The notes beneath the pieces are model-generated. The model ran no database searches and was not told the origin of the DNA. It was given only the letters and a program-made list of their open reading frames with translations. Positions 51,019 through 59,976 of a stretch of 64,000 nt of DNA are shown piece after piece. The stretch's first letter is position 1. Each line of letters opens with the position of its first letter. This DNA is from JASSUD01 sp031963045 (GTDB lineage: Bacteria > Pseudomonadota > Gammaproteobacteria > Burkholderiales > Burkholderiaceae). Where the stretch lies: assembly GCA_031963045.1 (NCBI GenBank), contig JASSUK010000012.1, positions 20,512-84,511 on the forward strand, in the 5' to 3' direction. The position numbers and the translations under genes are program-made.

Positions 51019-51927
51019 ATGAACTCCATCACCACTCCACCGTCCCCTATGCCTGATGTACAAGGCAGCGAAGACCGCCGCCAGATTGCAATCGGGCGAG
51101 TGGGGGTGAGGGCTGTGCGTTACCCCGTCACACTAGGTAGTGCAACAAAAGTATCAGCCTCAGAACATCCAAACAAACAACACGCTGCGTTGCAATCTAC
51201 CGTTGGCTGTTTCCATCTCGATGTGGCCTTACCCGCTCATAAAAAAGGCGCACATATGTCGCGCTTTATCGAGTTGCTAGAAGAAGAAAATGCCCCACTA
51301 AACTGGCCTAGCTTTGCAAACATGCTCACCCGCATGCTGACCAAATTAGAAGCCTATGCAGGGCGCATCGAAGTGAGCTTTCCGTATTTCATCCGTAAGG
51401 CAGCCCCGGTTTCTGGCGTAGAAAGCGTATTGGATTACGATGTAACTCTCATCGGTGAAGTTGAGCAAACAGCAAGCGATAAAGAGGCAGGCTCTAAAGA
51501 AAAAACCGAGCTGCGCTTTTTCTTGCAAGTTCAAGTTCCTGTCACCAGCCTGTGCCCCTGTTCGAAAAAAATCTCAAAATACGGTGCGCATAACCAACGC
51601 TCGCACGTAAACATCAAAGCCCAACTGTGCGCAGACGCTTCCACTTCCAGCGACCCTGACGCCTCCTTGCAAACCTGGATTCAGAGACTAGTTAGCATCG
51701 CAGAAGAAGAGGCTTCCTGCGCACTGTGGGGCGTACTAAAGCGTCCTGACGAAAAGTTTGTCACAGAGCGCGCCTATGAAAATCCAAAATTCGTAGAAGA
51801 CCTAGTGCGTGATATAGCGGTACGTCTAAATCAAGATTCCCGCATTCTTGCCTATACCTTAGATGCTGAGAACTTCGAATCCATTCATAACCACAGCGCC
51901 TATGCGCGCATTGAAAGTGGGTTTTGA
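51019..51927 (+). CDS. folE2: GTP cyclohydrolase FolE2 (type IB)
   Basis: Makes dihydroneopterin triphosphate for folate synthesis, supplying the substrate route of FolB. The zinc/catalytic Cys lies in VTSLCPCSKKIS, followed by YGAHNQRSHVNI; the early block is DVALPAHKKGAHMSRFIELL. 302 residues against about 270 in relatives, due to an N-terminal extension and a short insertion after VGVRAVRYPV. The ribosome site is poor; ATG further in (MPDVQGSEDRR) is possible. Next to dxs as in Burkholderia. Confidence 0.93.
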   Translation: MNSITTPPSPMPDVQGSEDRRQIAIGRVGVRAVRYPVTLGSATKVSASEHPNKQHAALQSTVGCFHLDVALPAHKKGAHMSRFIELLEEENAPLNWPSFANMLTRMLTKLEAYAGRIEVSFPYFIRKAAPVSGVESVLDYDVTLIGEVEQTASDKEAGSKEKTELRFFLQVQVPVTSLCPCSKKISKYGAHNQRSHVNIKAQLCADASTSSDPDASLQTWIQRLVSIAEEEASCALWGVLKRPDEKFVTERAYENPKFVEDLVRDIAVRLNQDSRILAYTLDAENFESIHNHSAYARIESGF

Positions 51928-51998
51928 TATACATGGAAAGAGTGAGGGCGCCTTGGTGACTCCAAGCAATCTATTCGCTTCTTTTTAAGGAAAGATGT

Positions 51999-52742
51999 AT
52001 GAGGTTGAAATCCATCATTGCGATATGCGTTTTATGGACAGGTGCCTATACAGTGCAAGCCCAGCCAGCAAACCGTTTTTTGCTTAGCGCAGGCTGGCTG
52101 CACTTCGCCTCGCAAGGCACTAGCAGTTCAGTGGAAGATGCGGAGCCAAGGTCCATGCTTCAATCCAGTCGCATGCCCATATTTGGATTGGATGGCAGTA
52201 AAGTGGCCGTTCCCCATAGCAACAGCGCAGGTATAACAGCAACCTACTTTCTTGACGACCATTGGGCAGGTGAATTCATGTTGGGCATTGCGCCAGAATT
52301 GAATGTATATGGCGCTGGAAAATGGAGTGAAATGGGCAAGCTGGGTACCGTCCAACAATGGAGCCCTGCGCTGCTACTAAAATATTACTTTCTTAACGAA
52401 ACCAGTCAATGGCGGCCCTATGCCGGTATTGGACTCAGCCGTTCATGGTTTAAAAATGCACACTTTGATAATGCACTATACGAAGGCTCATTTGGTGACG
52501 CGGCAGCCATGTCAATGTCGGCCAAAAATACCTGGAATGCTGTCTTCAATGCAGGGTTGATGTATCAGTTTCACAAACACTGGTTTGGGGGAGTATCTAT
52601 ATCCTATATGCCTCTTCAAGCTACTGCTACGATTACTTCACATACTGAAGGCATTGGTACTGGAGATTCAATCGCAAGCTACCAAACGCATGTCAAACTG
52701 AACCCAGTCATCACTTTTGTACATATAGGTTACCGTTTTTAG
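51999..52742 (+). CDS. ompW: OmpW-family outer-membrane protein
   Basis: Small eight-stranded outer-membrane barrel. Signal peptide RLKSIIAICVLWTGAYTVQA, then NRFLLSAGWLHFA, ITATYFLDDHWAGEFMLGIA, LLLKYYFLNETSQWRPYAGIG and a C-terminal strand VITFVHIGYRF ending in Phe for BAM recognition. 247 residues. AAGGA precedes the start. OmpW barrels are linked to uptake of small hydrophobic molecules and stress; the ligand is unknown. Convergent with the DMT transporter. Confidence 0.92.
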   Translation: MRLKSIIAICVLWTGAYTVQAQPANRFLLSAGWLHFASQGTSSSVEDAEPRSMLQSSRMPIFGLDGSKVAVPHSNSAGITATYFLDDHWAGEFMLGIAPELNVYGAGKWSEMGKLGTVQQWSPALLLKYYFLNETSQWRPYAGIGLSRSWFKNAHFDNALYEGSFGDAAAMSMSAKNTWNAVFNAGLMYQFHKHWFGGVSISYMPLQATATITSHTEGIGTGDSIASYQTHVKLNPVITFVHIGYRF

Positions 52743-52825
52743 AAGTGATCTGCCCCCAAAAAGTTGGATATTGGATCTAACTTGCAGGTGGTATTCATGC
52801 TCTTTCTCCTCCCCCACGAAGACGA

Positions 52826-53839
52826 CTATGGCACAGCCTGGTGGGCAGCACGCTCTTGCTGCTGCACAAACCAGCTAGACAAGAGTGAAGCTGCCACGAT
52901 TGCCCCTCCACCAGACACCTCGCGCCATCCTAGTGTTTCACCCGCTAGCAACCAAGATGAAATAGCCGTCACCACAATTTCAAAAAGCATTAAAAGCGCG
53001 GCTCGATTTGCTGGCATACGTGACAAACCATATTGAATCAACAGGCTATTCGCTGCGAGCAAAATACCTAAGCCGATTAATAAGATAAACGCCAAACTTG
53101 GCTGAGTCAGCGGCGCACTCATAAGAGAGCCACGCATCCACTCAAACCCGCAAATCAAAAAGCCGACCACCGTATCGCCAGCAAACACAATAGCGGTGCG
53201 CAATTGTGGCGTTTGCACGGGCAGCGTACGACTAATTTTGAGCGCCAACACATTTTGCAAAGCAAAGCCCACGCCAGCGAAAAGGCCCGCCCACTCAGCT
53301 AACACGGTTGGTATGGGGAAGCCTAACTCAGGCGACCATAAAATCAACGCTGTGCCTATCAGCGCACACAGCGCAGCCGCCATATCGACCAAAGTGACGC
53401 GTTCACGTAAAAGCCAATGAGCAAAAAATGCGGTCCACACAGGTGACAGATAAAACAACAGCAGTACCCGTATTACTTCGCCATGAATCATGCCCCATAT
53501 AATGCTTATGTTACTCATCCCAGCGGTCACCCCTAGGATGGGTAACAACCAATACGAACTTCCTTTAGGCGCAGCTTGCGTCAATATAATTCGCCATGAC
53601 TCCAGCAACGGCCGGCGAAATGCAATCAGCGCAAAACAACATGCCACCAGCCCAATAAGCGCCACAGCTAAAGCACCTGATAAACCCAACGCAGCTAATT
53701 GGCGTAATGGATACCAAATCACCCCCCAAATCGATGCGCCAGCAATCAAAGCAAACGCTGGCCACTGTGCCTGACGATTTAAAAATAAAGCAGCAAAAAA
53801 TTTTGCTGCTTCCTGCGTACTGTATTGCTTAACTCTCAT
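52826..53839 (-). CDS. DMT-superfamily (EamA) transporter
   Basis: Inner-membrane permease of 337 residues with about ten hydrophobic segments in two EamA repeats: FALIAGASIWGVIWYPLRQL opens the first, and AEWAGLFAGVGFALQNVLAL the second. ISSWLLAGETLGWREVSGGG, containing the conserved Glu of the family, lies near the end. Relatives export amino acids or metabolites; the substrate here cannot be told. Monocistronic. Confidence 0.9.
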   Translation of the reverse strand: MRVKQYSTQEAAKFFAALFLNRQAQWPAFALIAGASIWGVIWYPLRQLAALGLSGALAVALIGLVACCFALIAFRRPLLESWRIILTQAAPKGSSYWLLPILGVTAGMSNISIIWGMIHGEVIRVLLLFYLSPVWTAFFAHWLLRERVTLVDMAAALCALIGTALILWSPELGFPIPTVLAEWAGLFAGVGFALQNVLALKISRTLPVQTPQLRTAIVFAGDTVVGFLICGFEWMRGSLMSAPLTQPSLAFILLIGLGILLAANSLLIQYGLSRMPANRAALLMLFEIVVTAISSWLLAGETLGWREVSGGGAIVAASLLSSWFVQQQERAAHQAVP

Positions 53840-54205
53840 ATTTCACCTTTATTGCACCTTGGTAATCTTGTGACTGATGCAACCTTCAACGCTGCCGATG
53901 CACATGCAGCGGAGCAAATGATTGCGCGACAGGCGTGAGTTCAAGCGTGTTGATTGTCTTTCGCATTTTCATCCCTTTTTCTATCTTTTGCGCAACGAAT
54001 TAAGTTCAATCTTATCAGTAGTAATACTGATTTTAACTGCAAATAGATTGACAAATAAACTTGCAGAGTTAATTATTTAGCAACTACTTACAATTCATTG
54101 AAATCTTATCATTATTCAGAAGATAGAAAAACAAGATAAAAAACTGCATTCTCGAGAGGCGGGCCTATTAATTTTTTTAAAGCAAAAAAGAGAGAGGAAG
54201 AGAAA
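53840..54205. other. Intergenic region upstream of desaturase
   Basis: 366 bp between divergent genes. Apart from AT-rich sequence (53990-54180) that could hold promoters and the GAGAGAGGAAG ribosome site at its right end, I see no gene or repeat. Confidence 0.5.
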
Positions 54206-55117
54206 ATGCAGCGAAGGCATAAAAAGCACGTTTTTGATCGCTTTATCTCAGAGCAATCAGAAGCGCTTACTAAATTGGATAATTGGCACGCTCCAATTGG
54301 ATTAATGCTTGATTATCTGGTTATTGCGGCTGCGATAAGCGCAACGCTTTATGCAGGATGGATAGTCTATCCGCTTGCCGTGCTTGTCATTGGCTCACGG
54401 CAACGCGCTTTTGCAACCATATTGCATGAAGCATCTCATAGTACATTAACTGCTAATAGACGATTTTCTCGAATTCTAGCGACCTTTTTCAGTGGCTATT
54501 TAATTTTTTCTGTTTTTTCTGCATATAAAACTTCGCATGTTAAATACCATCATGGTCAGTTCGGCGATAAAGAGCTAGATCCAGATTATAAATATATGCT
54601 TAAAAAAGAAATATATTGTCTAGGTGGTGAAGGTGAATTTATTAAAGAGGTAATAATAAAACCTGTCTTTCTATGGAGTATGCCGAGTTTTTTGCTTTAC
54701 CTAATTAAGGCTCGTACATTTGGCGCAAAAACTCGTAATGAAAGAGTGGAATGCGGTGTTTTATGTGCTTATTGGGCTATTTTATTTATATTCTTTTATG
54801 CTTCAGGAAATTTATTAAATCTATTTTTATTTTGGATGGTTCCATTTTTCACTACTTTTCAAATTATCGGATGGTTCATCGAACTCGCCGAACATACGCC
54901 GATGATGCAAAACGAGCTTGATCTTCATATGACTCGAAACCGGCATAGTCATTGGCTTGAGAGGTTTCTAACAGGTATGCATGGGGAATCATATCATCTG
55001 GTACATCATCTAAAGCCTCGTATTCCGTACTGGCGCGTAGCAAAGTGCCATAAAATCCTGTTACAGGATGAAGAATACACTCACTCACCTTCATTATCTA
55101 GCCAAGCTATTCCATAA
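54206..55117 (+). CDS. Fatty acid desaturase-family protein
   Basis: Membrane diiron enzyme of 303 residues with several hydrophobic segments. The three His boxes are HEASH (after FATIL), HVKYHHG and HLVHH, the last in GESYHLVHHLKPRIPYW. The sequence type resembles desaturase-like oxygenases (MocD/RtxC group) acting on unusual substrates rather than standard membrane-lipid desaturases, but I cannot decide. It is followed 35 bp later by a glyoxalase II gene, possibly in one transcript. Codon use is more AT-rich than in core genes, which could point to transfer. Confidence 0.85.
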   Translation: MQRRHKKHVFDRFISEQSEALTKLDNWHAPIGLMLDYLVIAAAISATLYAGWIVYPLAVLVIGSRQRAFATILHEASHSTLTANRRFSRILATFFSGYLIFSVFSAYKTSHVKYHHGQFGDKELDPDYKYMLKKEIYCLGGEGEFIKEVIIKPVFLWSMPSFLLYLIKARTFGAKTRNERVECGVLCAYWAILFIFFYASGNLLNLFLFWMVPFFTTFQIIGWFIELAEHTPMMQNELDLHMTRNRHSHWLERFLTGMHGESYHLVHHLKPRIPYWRVAKCHKILLQDEEYTHSPSLSSQAIP

Positions 55118-55152
55118 TAAGTTTATCAATACTTTCCTACTAATTACTATTT

Positions 55153-55956
55153 ATGATGCTATCTACAGTCAAATACACAATACTACCTACGCTGGATAGT
55201 TATATTTGGATGCTATCAGATGGGCGTAACGCAGCGGTCGTTGATCCGGGTGATGCTGACCTTGTGAAAGCAGCGTTGGCCGAATCAGACTTACAACTGG
55301 GTGCCATTTTACTCACTCACCATCATGAGGACCACGTAGCTGGCGTGGCTAATCTTTTGCCTGACTATGATGTTCCCGTATATGGCCCAGCGTCGGAATC
55401 TATCGAATGGATAACTCACCCTGTGCAAGAAGGCGATATAGTCTATCTAAATCAATCACCGATAAAATTCCGTGTGTTGGACGTGCCCGGCCATACGCAC
55501 GGTCATGTCGCCTTCTTTCAGGATGAAGAAGGCGAAGAGCCGCCTCATTTGTTTTGTGGAGATGCGTTGTTTGCAAGTGGGTGTGGACGTATTTTTGATA
55601 ATTGCACACCGCAGCAACTGCTGGCTTCACTTGATAAGTTAGCAGCGCTGCCTGACACAACCTATGTACATTGTGCACATGAATACACGTTAGATAACGT
55701 GAATTTTGCTCTTATATGTGAACCAAAAAATCTTGAGTCACAAGCCTGGCAACTTAAAGCGCAATCCTTAAGAAAGCTCAATCAGCCTACATTACCTACC
55801 ACCCTTGGACATGAAAAGCGTGTTAATCCATTTTTACGAGTCCATGATATAGCGCTGCAAGAGAGACTTGCTCAATTACTCTCGGTACCCGTTAATGATC
55901 GGCTTACTGCGTTTACTGTTATGCGTAATTGGAAAGATGAGCATGACGGACATTAA
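55153..55956 (+). CDS. gloB: Hydroxyacylglutathione hydrolase (glyoxalase II)
   Basis: Metallo-beta-lactamase-fold thiolesterase that hydrolyses S-lactoylglutathione to lactate and glutathione. THHHEDH (metal ligands), VPGHTHGHVAFF, LFCGDALFASGCGRIF and YVHCAHEYTLDNVNFAL are present, and the C-terminal RVNPFLR is the glyoxalase II glutathione-site signature. 267 residues from the first of two ATGs. Completes methylglyoxal detoxification together with a GloA outside the window. Confidence 0.93.
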   Translation: MMLSTVKYTILPTLDSYIWMLSDGRNAAVVDPGDADLVKAALAESDLQLGAILLTHHHEDHVAGVANLLPDYDVPVYGPASESIEWITHPVQEGDIVYLNQSPIKFRVLDVPGHTHGHVAFFQDEEGEEPPHLFCGDALFASGCGRIFDNCTPQQLLASLDKLAALPDTTYVHCAHEYTLDNVNFALICEPKNLESQAWQLKAQSLRKLNQPTLPTTLGHEKRVNPFLRVHDIALQERLAQLLSVPVNDRLTAFTVMRNWKDEHDGH

Positions 55957-56288
55957 AAAATAGCAGCCTTTCTTCTTTTGAGTTATCCCTGTAGGCCACT
56001 TGTCATAAATTTATATTTCACTAAAAGTATCGGCCTAAAAGTGGATGACGAAATAATCGCAAGGCAGATCAGAGCGCAGAAATATAAACCTTAGACATGA
56101 ACCTGTTGAACAGTGATTTTGTTCAGTGCTTGAATTCTCTTTTTCACGGATGATGGGGAAATGGACGGTTTGCTGGCACAGGTATGAAACAAAAGAAGGG
56201 AAAGAGTTCCCTTACGCCAATTTCCCCTTCAGGTGCCTAACAGAAAGTAAGGTTAGCCGAGTGATTGGCCGGTTCAAGCTAATTTCAG
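55957..56288. other. Intergenic region between gloB and iucD-like gene
   Basis: About 330 bp of spacer between convergent genes. A 64-codon open frame at 56126 on the plus strand resembles nothing I know and lacks supporting signals. No repeat of family A or B is present. Confidence 0.4.
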
Positions 56289-57581
56289 TCAAAGCAAGTT
56301 CGTACTACGCCAACGTATAACGCTAGGGCTAGGGGCATCCATCAGTTCGAACGGTTTGCCTGGGTGGGCACGGTTAAGAATTTGCGCCGAGCGCCAGGCC
56401 ATCAGGCTGAGCTGAGGCTCTGCAATGCCGAGGCTGTGCATCCCTGCATTCACAGCAAACAAGTGATTTTCATTGGGCCCGTCCCAGTCGATGGTAAAGT
56501 CGATGTTTATTTGGTACTTTTCATCTCGGTTCAGGCGTAGACGGTGCGCCAGTGGTTCAAGGAACACCGGACGTATAGTGCGATAGCCGGTGGCAAAAAT
56601 GACTATATCAGTATCCAAATACTCTTCGCCGTTGTCGAGGTGATGGTGCAGCATAAGGCGCTGACTTTCATCGTTCAGCGCTATGCCGGTAATTGAGCGC
56701 GATGGCATTAGCCGCACCCAAGGTTCTTCGCGCAATACTTCAAAGCGGTGATAAATGGCGCGATAGATGGCGAGCAGGGATTCAGTGGTGATCCCATCGG
56801 AAGTCATTTTTTGCTCGGCCAACATCTGGCAGCGGACATTTTCGCTGAGTGTTGAGAAGCTCTCTATGTATTCCGGGGTAAAGTACTCATTGGCGAAAGC
56901 TGCTTCGTCCAACGCGTTATAGTTGTTGCGGCGCGACACCCAGTTCAGCTCGGCAGGCTGACCCCATTCGCCTCGAAAAATATTTAAGAAAAGATCCGCG
57001 CCACTCTGGCCACCGCCCACCAATGTTACCCGTTTACCAGTAAACGAGTGCGCGCGCAATGTCATCTCGCTTGCATGGAAGCAGTGCTCGCTCTGCTCAA
57101 TCACACAAGTAGGTAGGTGGGCCTGCTTTCCAATGCCGAGGCAAACATGGCGCGCTCGATAGAGGTTGCACTGTGTCTTCACGTTAAACAGCCCAGCTTT
57201 TTCATCAAAACTGACTTCCTGTACTTGCTGGTTGAATGAGAGATTCTTTAGATTTCCTGCTACCCAACTTAGGTAGTCAGCAAACTCTTCGCGCGAAACA
57301 GTGCGCTGCTCCGTGTTTACGAAACGATAGAACTTTTTATGCTGTACTAGATAATTGAGAAAGCTATGTCGGTTGGTTGGCTTAACCGCACTTACTAGGT
57401 CTTTCAGGAAGCTGGTCTGCATACAGCAGGCCGGGACCATCATGCCAGGATGCCAAGAAAACTGCGGTTTATGCTCAAGGAACATTGAACTGAAGCCTTC
57501 AAGTTCTTCGGCAAGCGCAGCAACGCTAAGGTTAAACGGGCCAATACCAATGCCAATGAAATCGTATGCTTTTGTTTTCAT
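56289..57581 (-). CDS. iucD: L-lysine N6-monooxygenase (IucD-like)
   Basis: Flavin N-hydroxylase that makes N6-hydroxylysine or a related amine for hydroxamate siderophores. The match to E. coli IucD is long: FIGIGIGPFNLSVAAL (FAD), FSWHPGMMVPACCMQTSFLK, KDLVSAVKPTN, the NADPH site VGGGQSGADLFLNIF, RRNNYNALDEAAFANEYFTP and VIFATGYRT. 430 residues and apparently intact. No iucA, iucB, iucC or receptor gene is adjacent; the upstream 690 bp look decayed. Base use is less AT-biased than the surrounding island. Probably acquired and now orphaned, or serving a siderophore cluster elsewhere. Confidence 0.92.
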   Translation of the reverse strand: MKTKAYDFIGIGIGPFNLSVAALAEELEGFSSMFLEHKPQFSWHPGMMVPACCMQTSFLKDLVSAVKPTNRHSFLNYLVQHKKFYRFVNTEQRTVSREEFADYLSWVAGNLKNLSFNQQVQEVSFDEKAGLFNVKTQCNLYRARHVCLGIGKQAHLPTCVIEQSEHCFHASEMTLRAHSFTGKRVTLVGGGQSGADLFLNIFRGEWGQPAELNWVSRRNNYNALDEAAFANEYFTPEYIESFSTLSENVRCQMLAEQKMTSDGITTESLLAIYRAIYHRFEVLREEPWVRLMPSRSITGIALNDESQRLMLHHHLDNGEEYLDTDIVIFATGYRTIRPVFLEPLAHRLRLNRDEKYQINIDFTIDWDGPNENHLFAVNAGMHSLGIAEPQLSLMAWRSAQILNRAHPGKPFELMDAPSPSVIRWRSTNLL

Positions 57582-58267
57582 TATACGAAAACTCCCAGGT
57601 GACGAGATAGAGTGATTTATTTGAAGCGGTTAAGTCGTTCAATAGCATGAGGCTGTCGCCATCGCGTTCGCAGAAGTTGAGCTCTGCTAGGCTAAGCACC
57701 ACGCAAAGAATTCTTGGTTTAAAAAAATTAAACATCGCAAATCACATAACCATTCGCGGCATTAGATGGGAGATAAAACGCCGTACAGTTACGAAGGGAC
57801 TACGTTGCAGGTCATGGACCGGATAATCGGCAATCAGACATGCCGCCACATCTTTCACCTGTTGACGAAGAAGGATTGTTCTGGGGAAATGTCATTTGCT
57901 AGATGTATACCCCCCCTGAAAATCTTTTCGCGAAATGCGTCATGGAATATGGTCTTTTATAACCAAACTGGTGATCTGAGCAAACGGCAAGTTCAGAAGT
58001 TGGTTTAGTCGGTTAGCGGTCTGGGTTAAGCTCAACAGCATGTGGTTTACGTTTGGAGCGTTGTGATTAACGAGACTGATGGGAAAACGCATATTGAAAC
58101 TTACTTGAGTAGTATTAAGAATCATCGTAATATAAGTATTTTCATGATATCGATATATAAGTTATTCTCACTATTTTTATATCCAATTTCTTAAGGTAAT
58201 TTTTTCGCTTTTCTTGAGATACCTTAAAAACGATGAACAAATAAGCTAGACAATTATCAGAGCGGTT
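57582..58267. other. Decayed region upstream of iucD-like gene
   Basis: About 690 bp with only short open frames on both strands (the longest about 80 codons at 57766 plus and 67 at 57735 minus). Their products resemble no family I can name. The region probably contains remnants of genes that once accompanied the siderophore hydroxylase. Confidence 0.45.
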
Positions 58268-58551
58268 TCATAAGCCAAGCTCGCTATACGAACCAATACG
58301 CACAAGCCGCAAAATCGTGTCGTCTAGCCTCTGATAGATAAGCACCAGATCGAGCTTAGTATGATAATTTCGATACATCTTCCAAGCGCCAATCAAGGCA
58401 TGATTACGATGCCGAGGCGCTAAGAGATGATCATTCGCTAGCGCATCAATAATAATAGGCATTAACTCGGTATCGAGTGCTGCGCGATGCTGGCCTTTAC
58501 TTCCCTCTTGTAGTCACGCTTAAACGGATTAGTCCATTCAATCGTCCACAT
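58268..58551 (-). pseudogene. YafQ-type toxin gene with frameshift
   Basis: RelE-superfamily ribosome-dependent mRNA endonuclease. From ATG 58551: MWTIEWTNPFKRDYKREVK, then the frame is lost at an AAA/TTT run (58496-58498), and continues in the next frame as GQHRAALDTELMPIII, LANDHLLAPRHRNHALIG, AWKMYRNYHTKLDLVLIYQR and LRLVRIGSYSELGL. The total of 284 bp is one base short of 285, so a single-base deletion explains the break. The catalytic His residues of YafQ are present in the second part. Overlaps the antitoxin stop by 14 bp. Confidence 0.85.
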
Positions 58552-58744
58552 GCAACGCATCCATCGCCGCAATAGTGACAGCGTTCGGGATCAGTGGCTC
58601 AAAAGGGAGAGCTTTTTCACTCGCGACACGAATCAATAAGAAACGAAAAGCATCAGATACTGTAAGCCCTATCGCTGACAGTACAGCAGCAGTCTCTTCT
58701 TTAATATGCTTGTCAATCCGAGCACGAACTGGTCCTGACCCAAT
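58538..58744 (-). CDS. RelB/DinJ-type antitoxin, start codon uncertain
   Basis: Ribbon-helix-helix antitoxin preceding the broken YafQ-type toxin. SGPVRARIDKHIKEETAAVL, SAIGLTVSDAFRFLLIRVAS and EKALPFEPLIPNAVTIAAMD are typical DinJ sequence, ending DALHVDD. No ATG, GTG or TTG stands in frame at the expected position; the codon before GSGP is ATT (58742-58744). The start has probably been lost to mutation, or a rare ATT start is used. 68 residues as given. An IS3 remnant begins less than 50 bp upstream. Confidence 0.7.
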   Translation of the reverse strand: MGSGPVRARIDKHIKEETAAVLSAIGLTVSDAFRFLLIRVASEKALPFEPLIPNAVTIAAMDALHVDD

Positions 58745-58789
58745 TTTAGGTCCATTTAAAAATGGAAAAAATTGGCTTTTAAAATGATA

Positions 58790-59225
58790 TTAAATTGCCG
58801 AATCCGGGCACTGACGGGCGAATTAGGCAGGCGTCATCCACTCCAAAGCAGAGTGGGGACACTCCCTGGTCGAGAGAAATCCAGTTTCACCCTATTTTCA
58901 TCAGCCCATTTATCCATTAGTTTGGAAACAAATTCACTGCCGTAGTACATGCAGAATTGTCTTAGCCACCCCTCGGGTGACTCGGAGTTTCTCTAAGACG
59001 CGCACCACATCTTCTGCCTTCAAACTTTGGCCCACATCAATAGCCAAGCATTAGCTGGTGTAATTATCCATAATCGACGACCATCAAGCAGGGCATCGGC
59101 CACGAAATCCATGCTCTAGATTTCATTCATATGAACCGCTTGTCGTTTAGGTTGTCTTAAGCGTCCTGCTTTATTACGTGTGGGGCGATAATGATGCAAA
59201 GACAGCCCACAGTTTCAATATAAGC
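58790..59225 (-). pseudogene. IS3-family transposase OrfB remnant
   Basis: Minus-strand translation in several frames gives RPTRNKAGRLRQPKRQAVHM, then SMDFVADALLDGRR, then GSEFVSKLMDKWADENRVKL followed by DFSRPG, then HSALEWMTPA and FARQCPDSA. These are the DDE-domain blocks of IS3-family (IS407-like) transposases. WSMDF has become *SMDF and PAEFA has become PA*FA. About 100 bp between SRPG and HSALEW are deleted. No terminal repeats are recognisable. Non-functional. Confidence 0.85.
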
Positions 59226-59368
59226 GGTACACCCTTTGGTGATTATCTTTAGCCTTCTCGTCTCGTCAACTCAGCCTTATATTTCATGAAGAGGTAGGTT
59301 GGTGAGGGTGGCTGTAAACAAATAAAACAAAAAAGAGCCATAACTCGCAATAAAGAGGCTTTTCGAGC

Positions 59369-59397
59369 TTGTGTGCTTCGCATTTTTCCTGGATAAT
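59369..59397 (+). promoter_or_regulatory. Promoter of tRNA-Leu
   Basis: TTGTGT (59369-59374) and GATAAT (59392-59397) separated by exactly 17 bp, about 11 bases before the mature tRNA 5' end. Confidence 0.7.
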
Positions 59398-59408
59398 TGC
59401 GCCGCATT

Positions 59409-59493
59409 GCCCGGGTGGTGAAATTGGTAGACGCAGGGGACTCAAAATCCCCCGCCGAGAGGCGTGTCGGTTCGACTCCGACCCCGGGCACCA
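59409..59493 (+). tRNA. tRNA-Leu (anticodon CAA)
   Basis: An 85-nt cloverleaf: acceptor GCCCGGG/CCCGGGC, D arm with GGTAGACGC, anticodon stem GGGGA/TCCCC with loop CTCAAAA (anticodon CAA, reads UUG), a class II variable arm, T loop GTTCGACTC, discriminator A and encoded CCA. The long variable arm and A73 fit leucine. It has its own promoter and terminator and borders the decayed iucD/IS3 stretch on one side, a setting often used by integrating elements, though no attachment repeat was found. Confidence 0.97.
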
Positions 59494-59505
59494 TAAATAC
59501 TTTTT

Positions 59506-59534
59506 AAGCCCTTGATTTTTAAGGGCTTTTTTTA
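59506..59534 (+). terminator. Terminator of tRNA-Leu
   Basis: AAGCCCTT and AAGGGCTT form an 8-bp stem around GATTTTT, followed by a run of T. Confidence 0.9.
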
Positions 59535-59936
59535 TATTTGACGTAATATCTAAAATTAGCCTTGACAATAGACAGACAGCCGCTCTTTACGTATGAGAAG
59601 TTTTTCCTTATACATAGCAGCAAGGGAAGGCTGAGGCAAAGGTAATTTTTAGCTAAAGGCAGCGCAAACCCTTTATATATAAGGGAAAGAAGAAAAATAT
59701 AAAAGGTAATTTAAAGGTAATAATTACCTTTAAATAAAGTTATACCCATCTACTCAAGAATAGTTCTCTCCTTGTATTGCTCTTTTCAAGAGCACAAAAG
59801 CGCTTTTATCTTTGTGCAGTCCAGGGTGATTGCACACTCTCCAGTACTTCCCATCTGAATTTGCGTTCTATTTTTATTGCAGATGCTGGATGTACATGCT
59901 ATGTGAACAACCATTTATTAAAAACAGCTATAAATA
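59535..59936. other. Intergenic region after tRNA-Leu
   Basis: About 400 bp. At 59700-59740 AAGGTAATT is repeated three times, the last pair in inverted form (AAAGGTAATAATTACCTTT, a perfect 19-bp palindrome). No gene is visible; it may be an operator or phage/plasmid remnant. Confidence 0.45.
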
Positions 59937-59965
59937 GGCCCACCTCATTATTAATAAGGTGGGCC
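59937..59965 (-). terminator. Hairpin after the second PY-motif gene
   Basis: GGCCCACCT and AGGTGGGCC form a 9-bp stem. On the minus strand TATTTATAG follows. It lies 12 bp beyond the stop of the 59977-60528 gene. Confidence 0.7.
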
Positions 59966-59976
59966 TGTAAGACTGA

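Noticed and set aside
56126..56320. 64-codon plus-strand frame between gloB and the iucD-like gene
   Set aside because: It overlaps the iucD 3' end and resembles no family; kept only as intergenic description.
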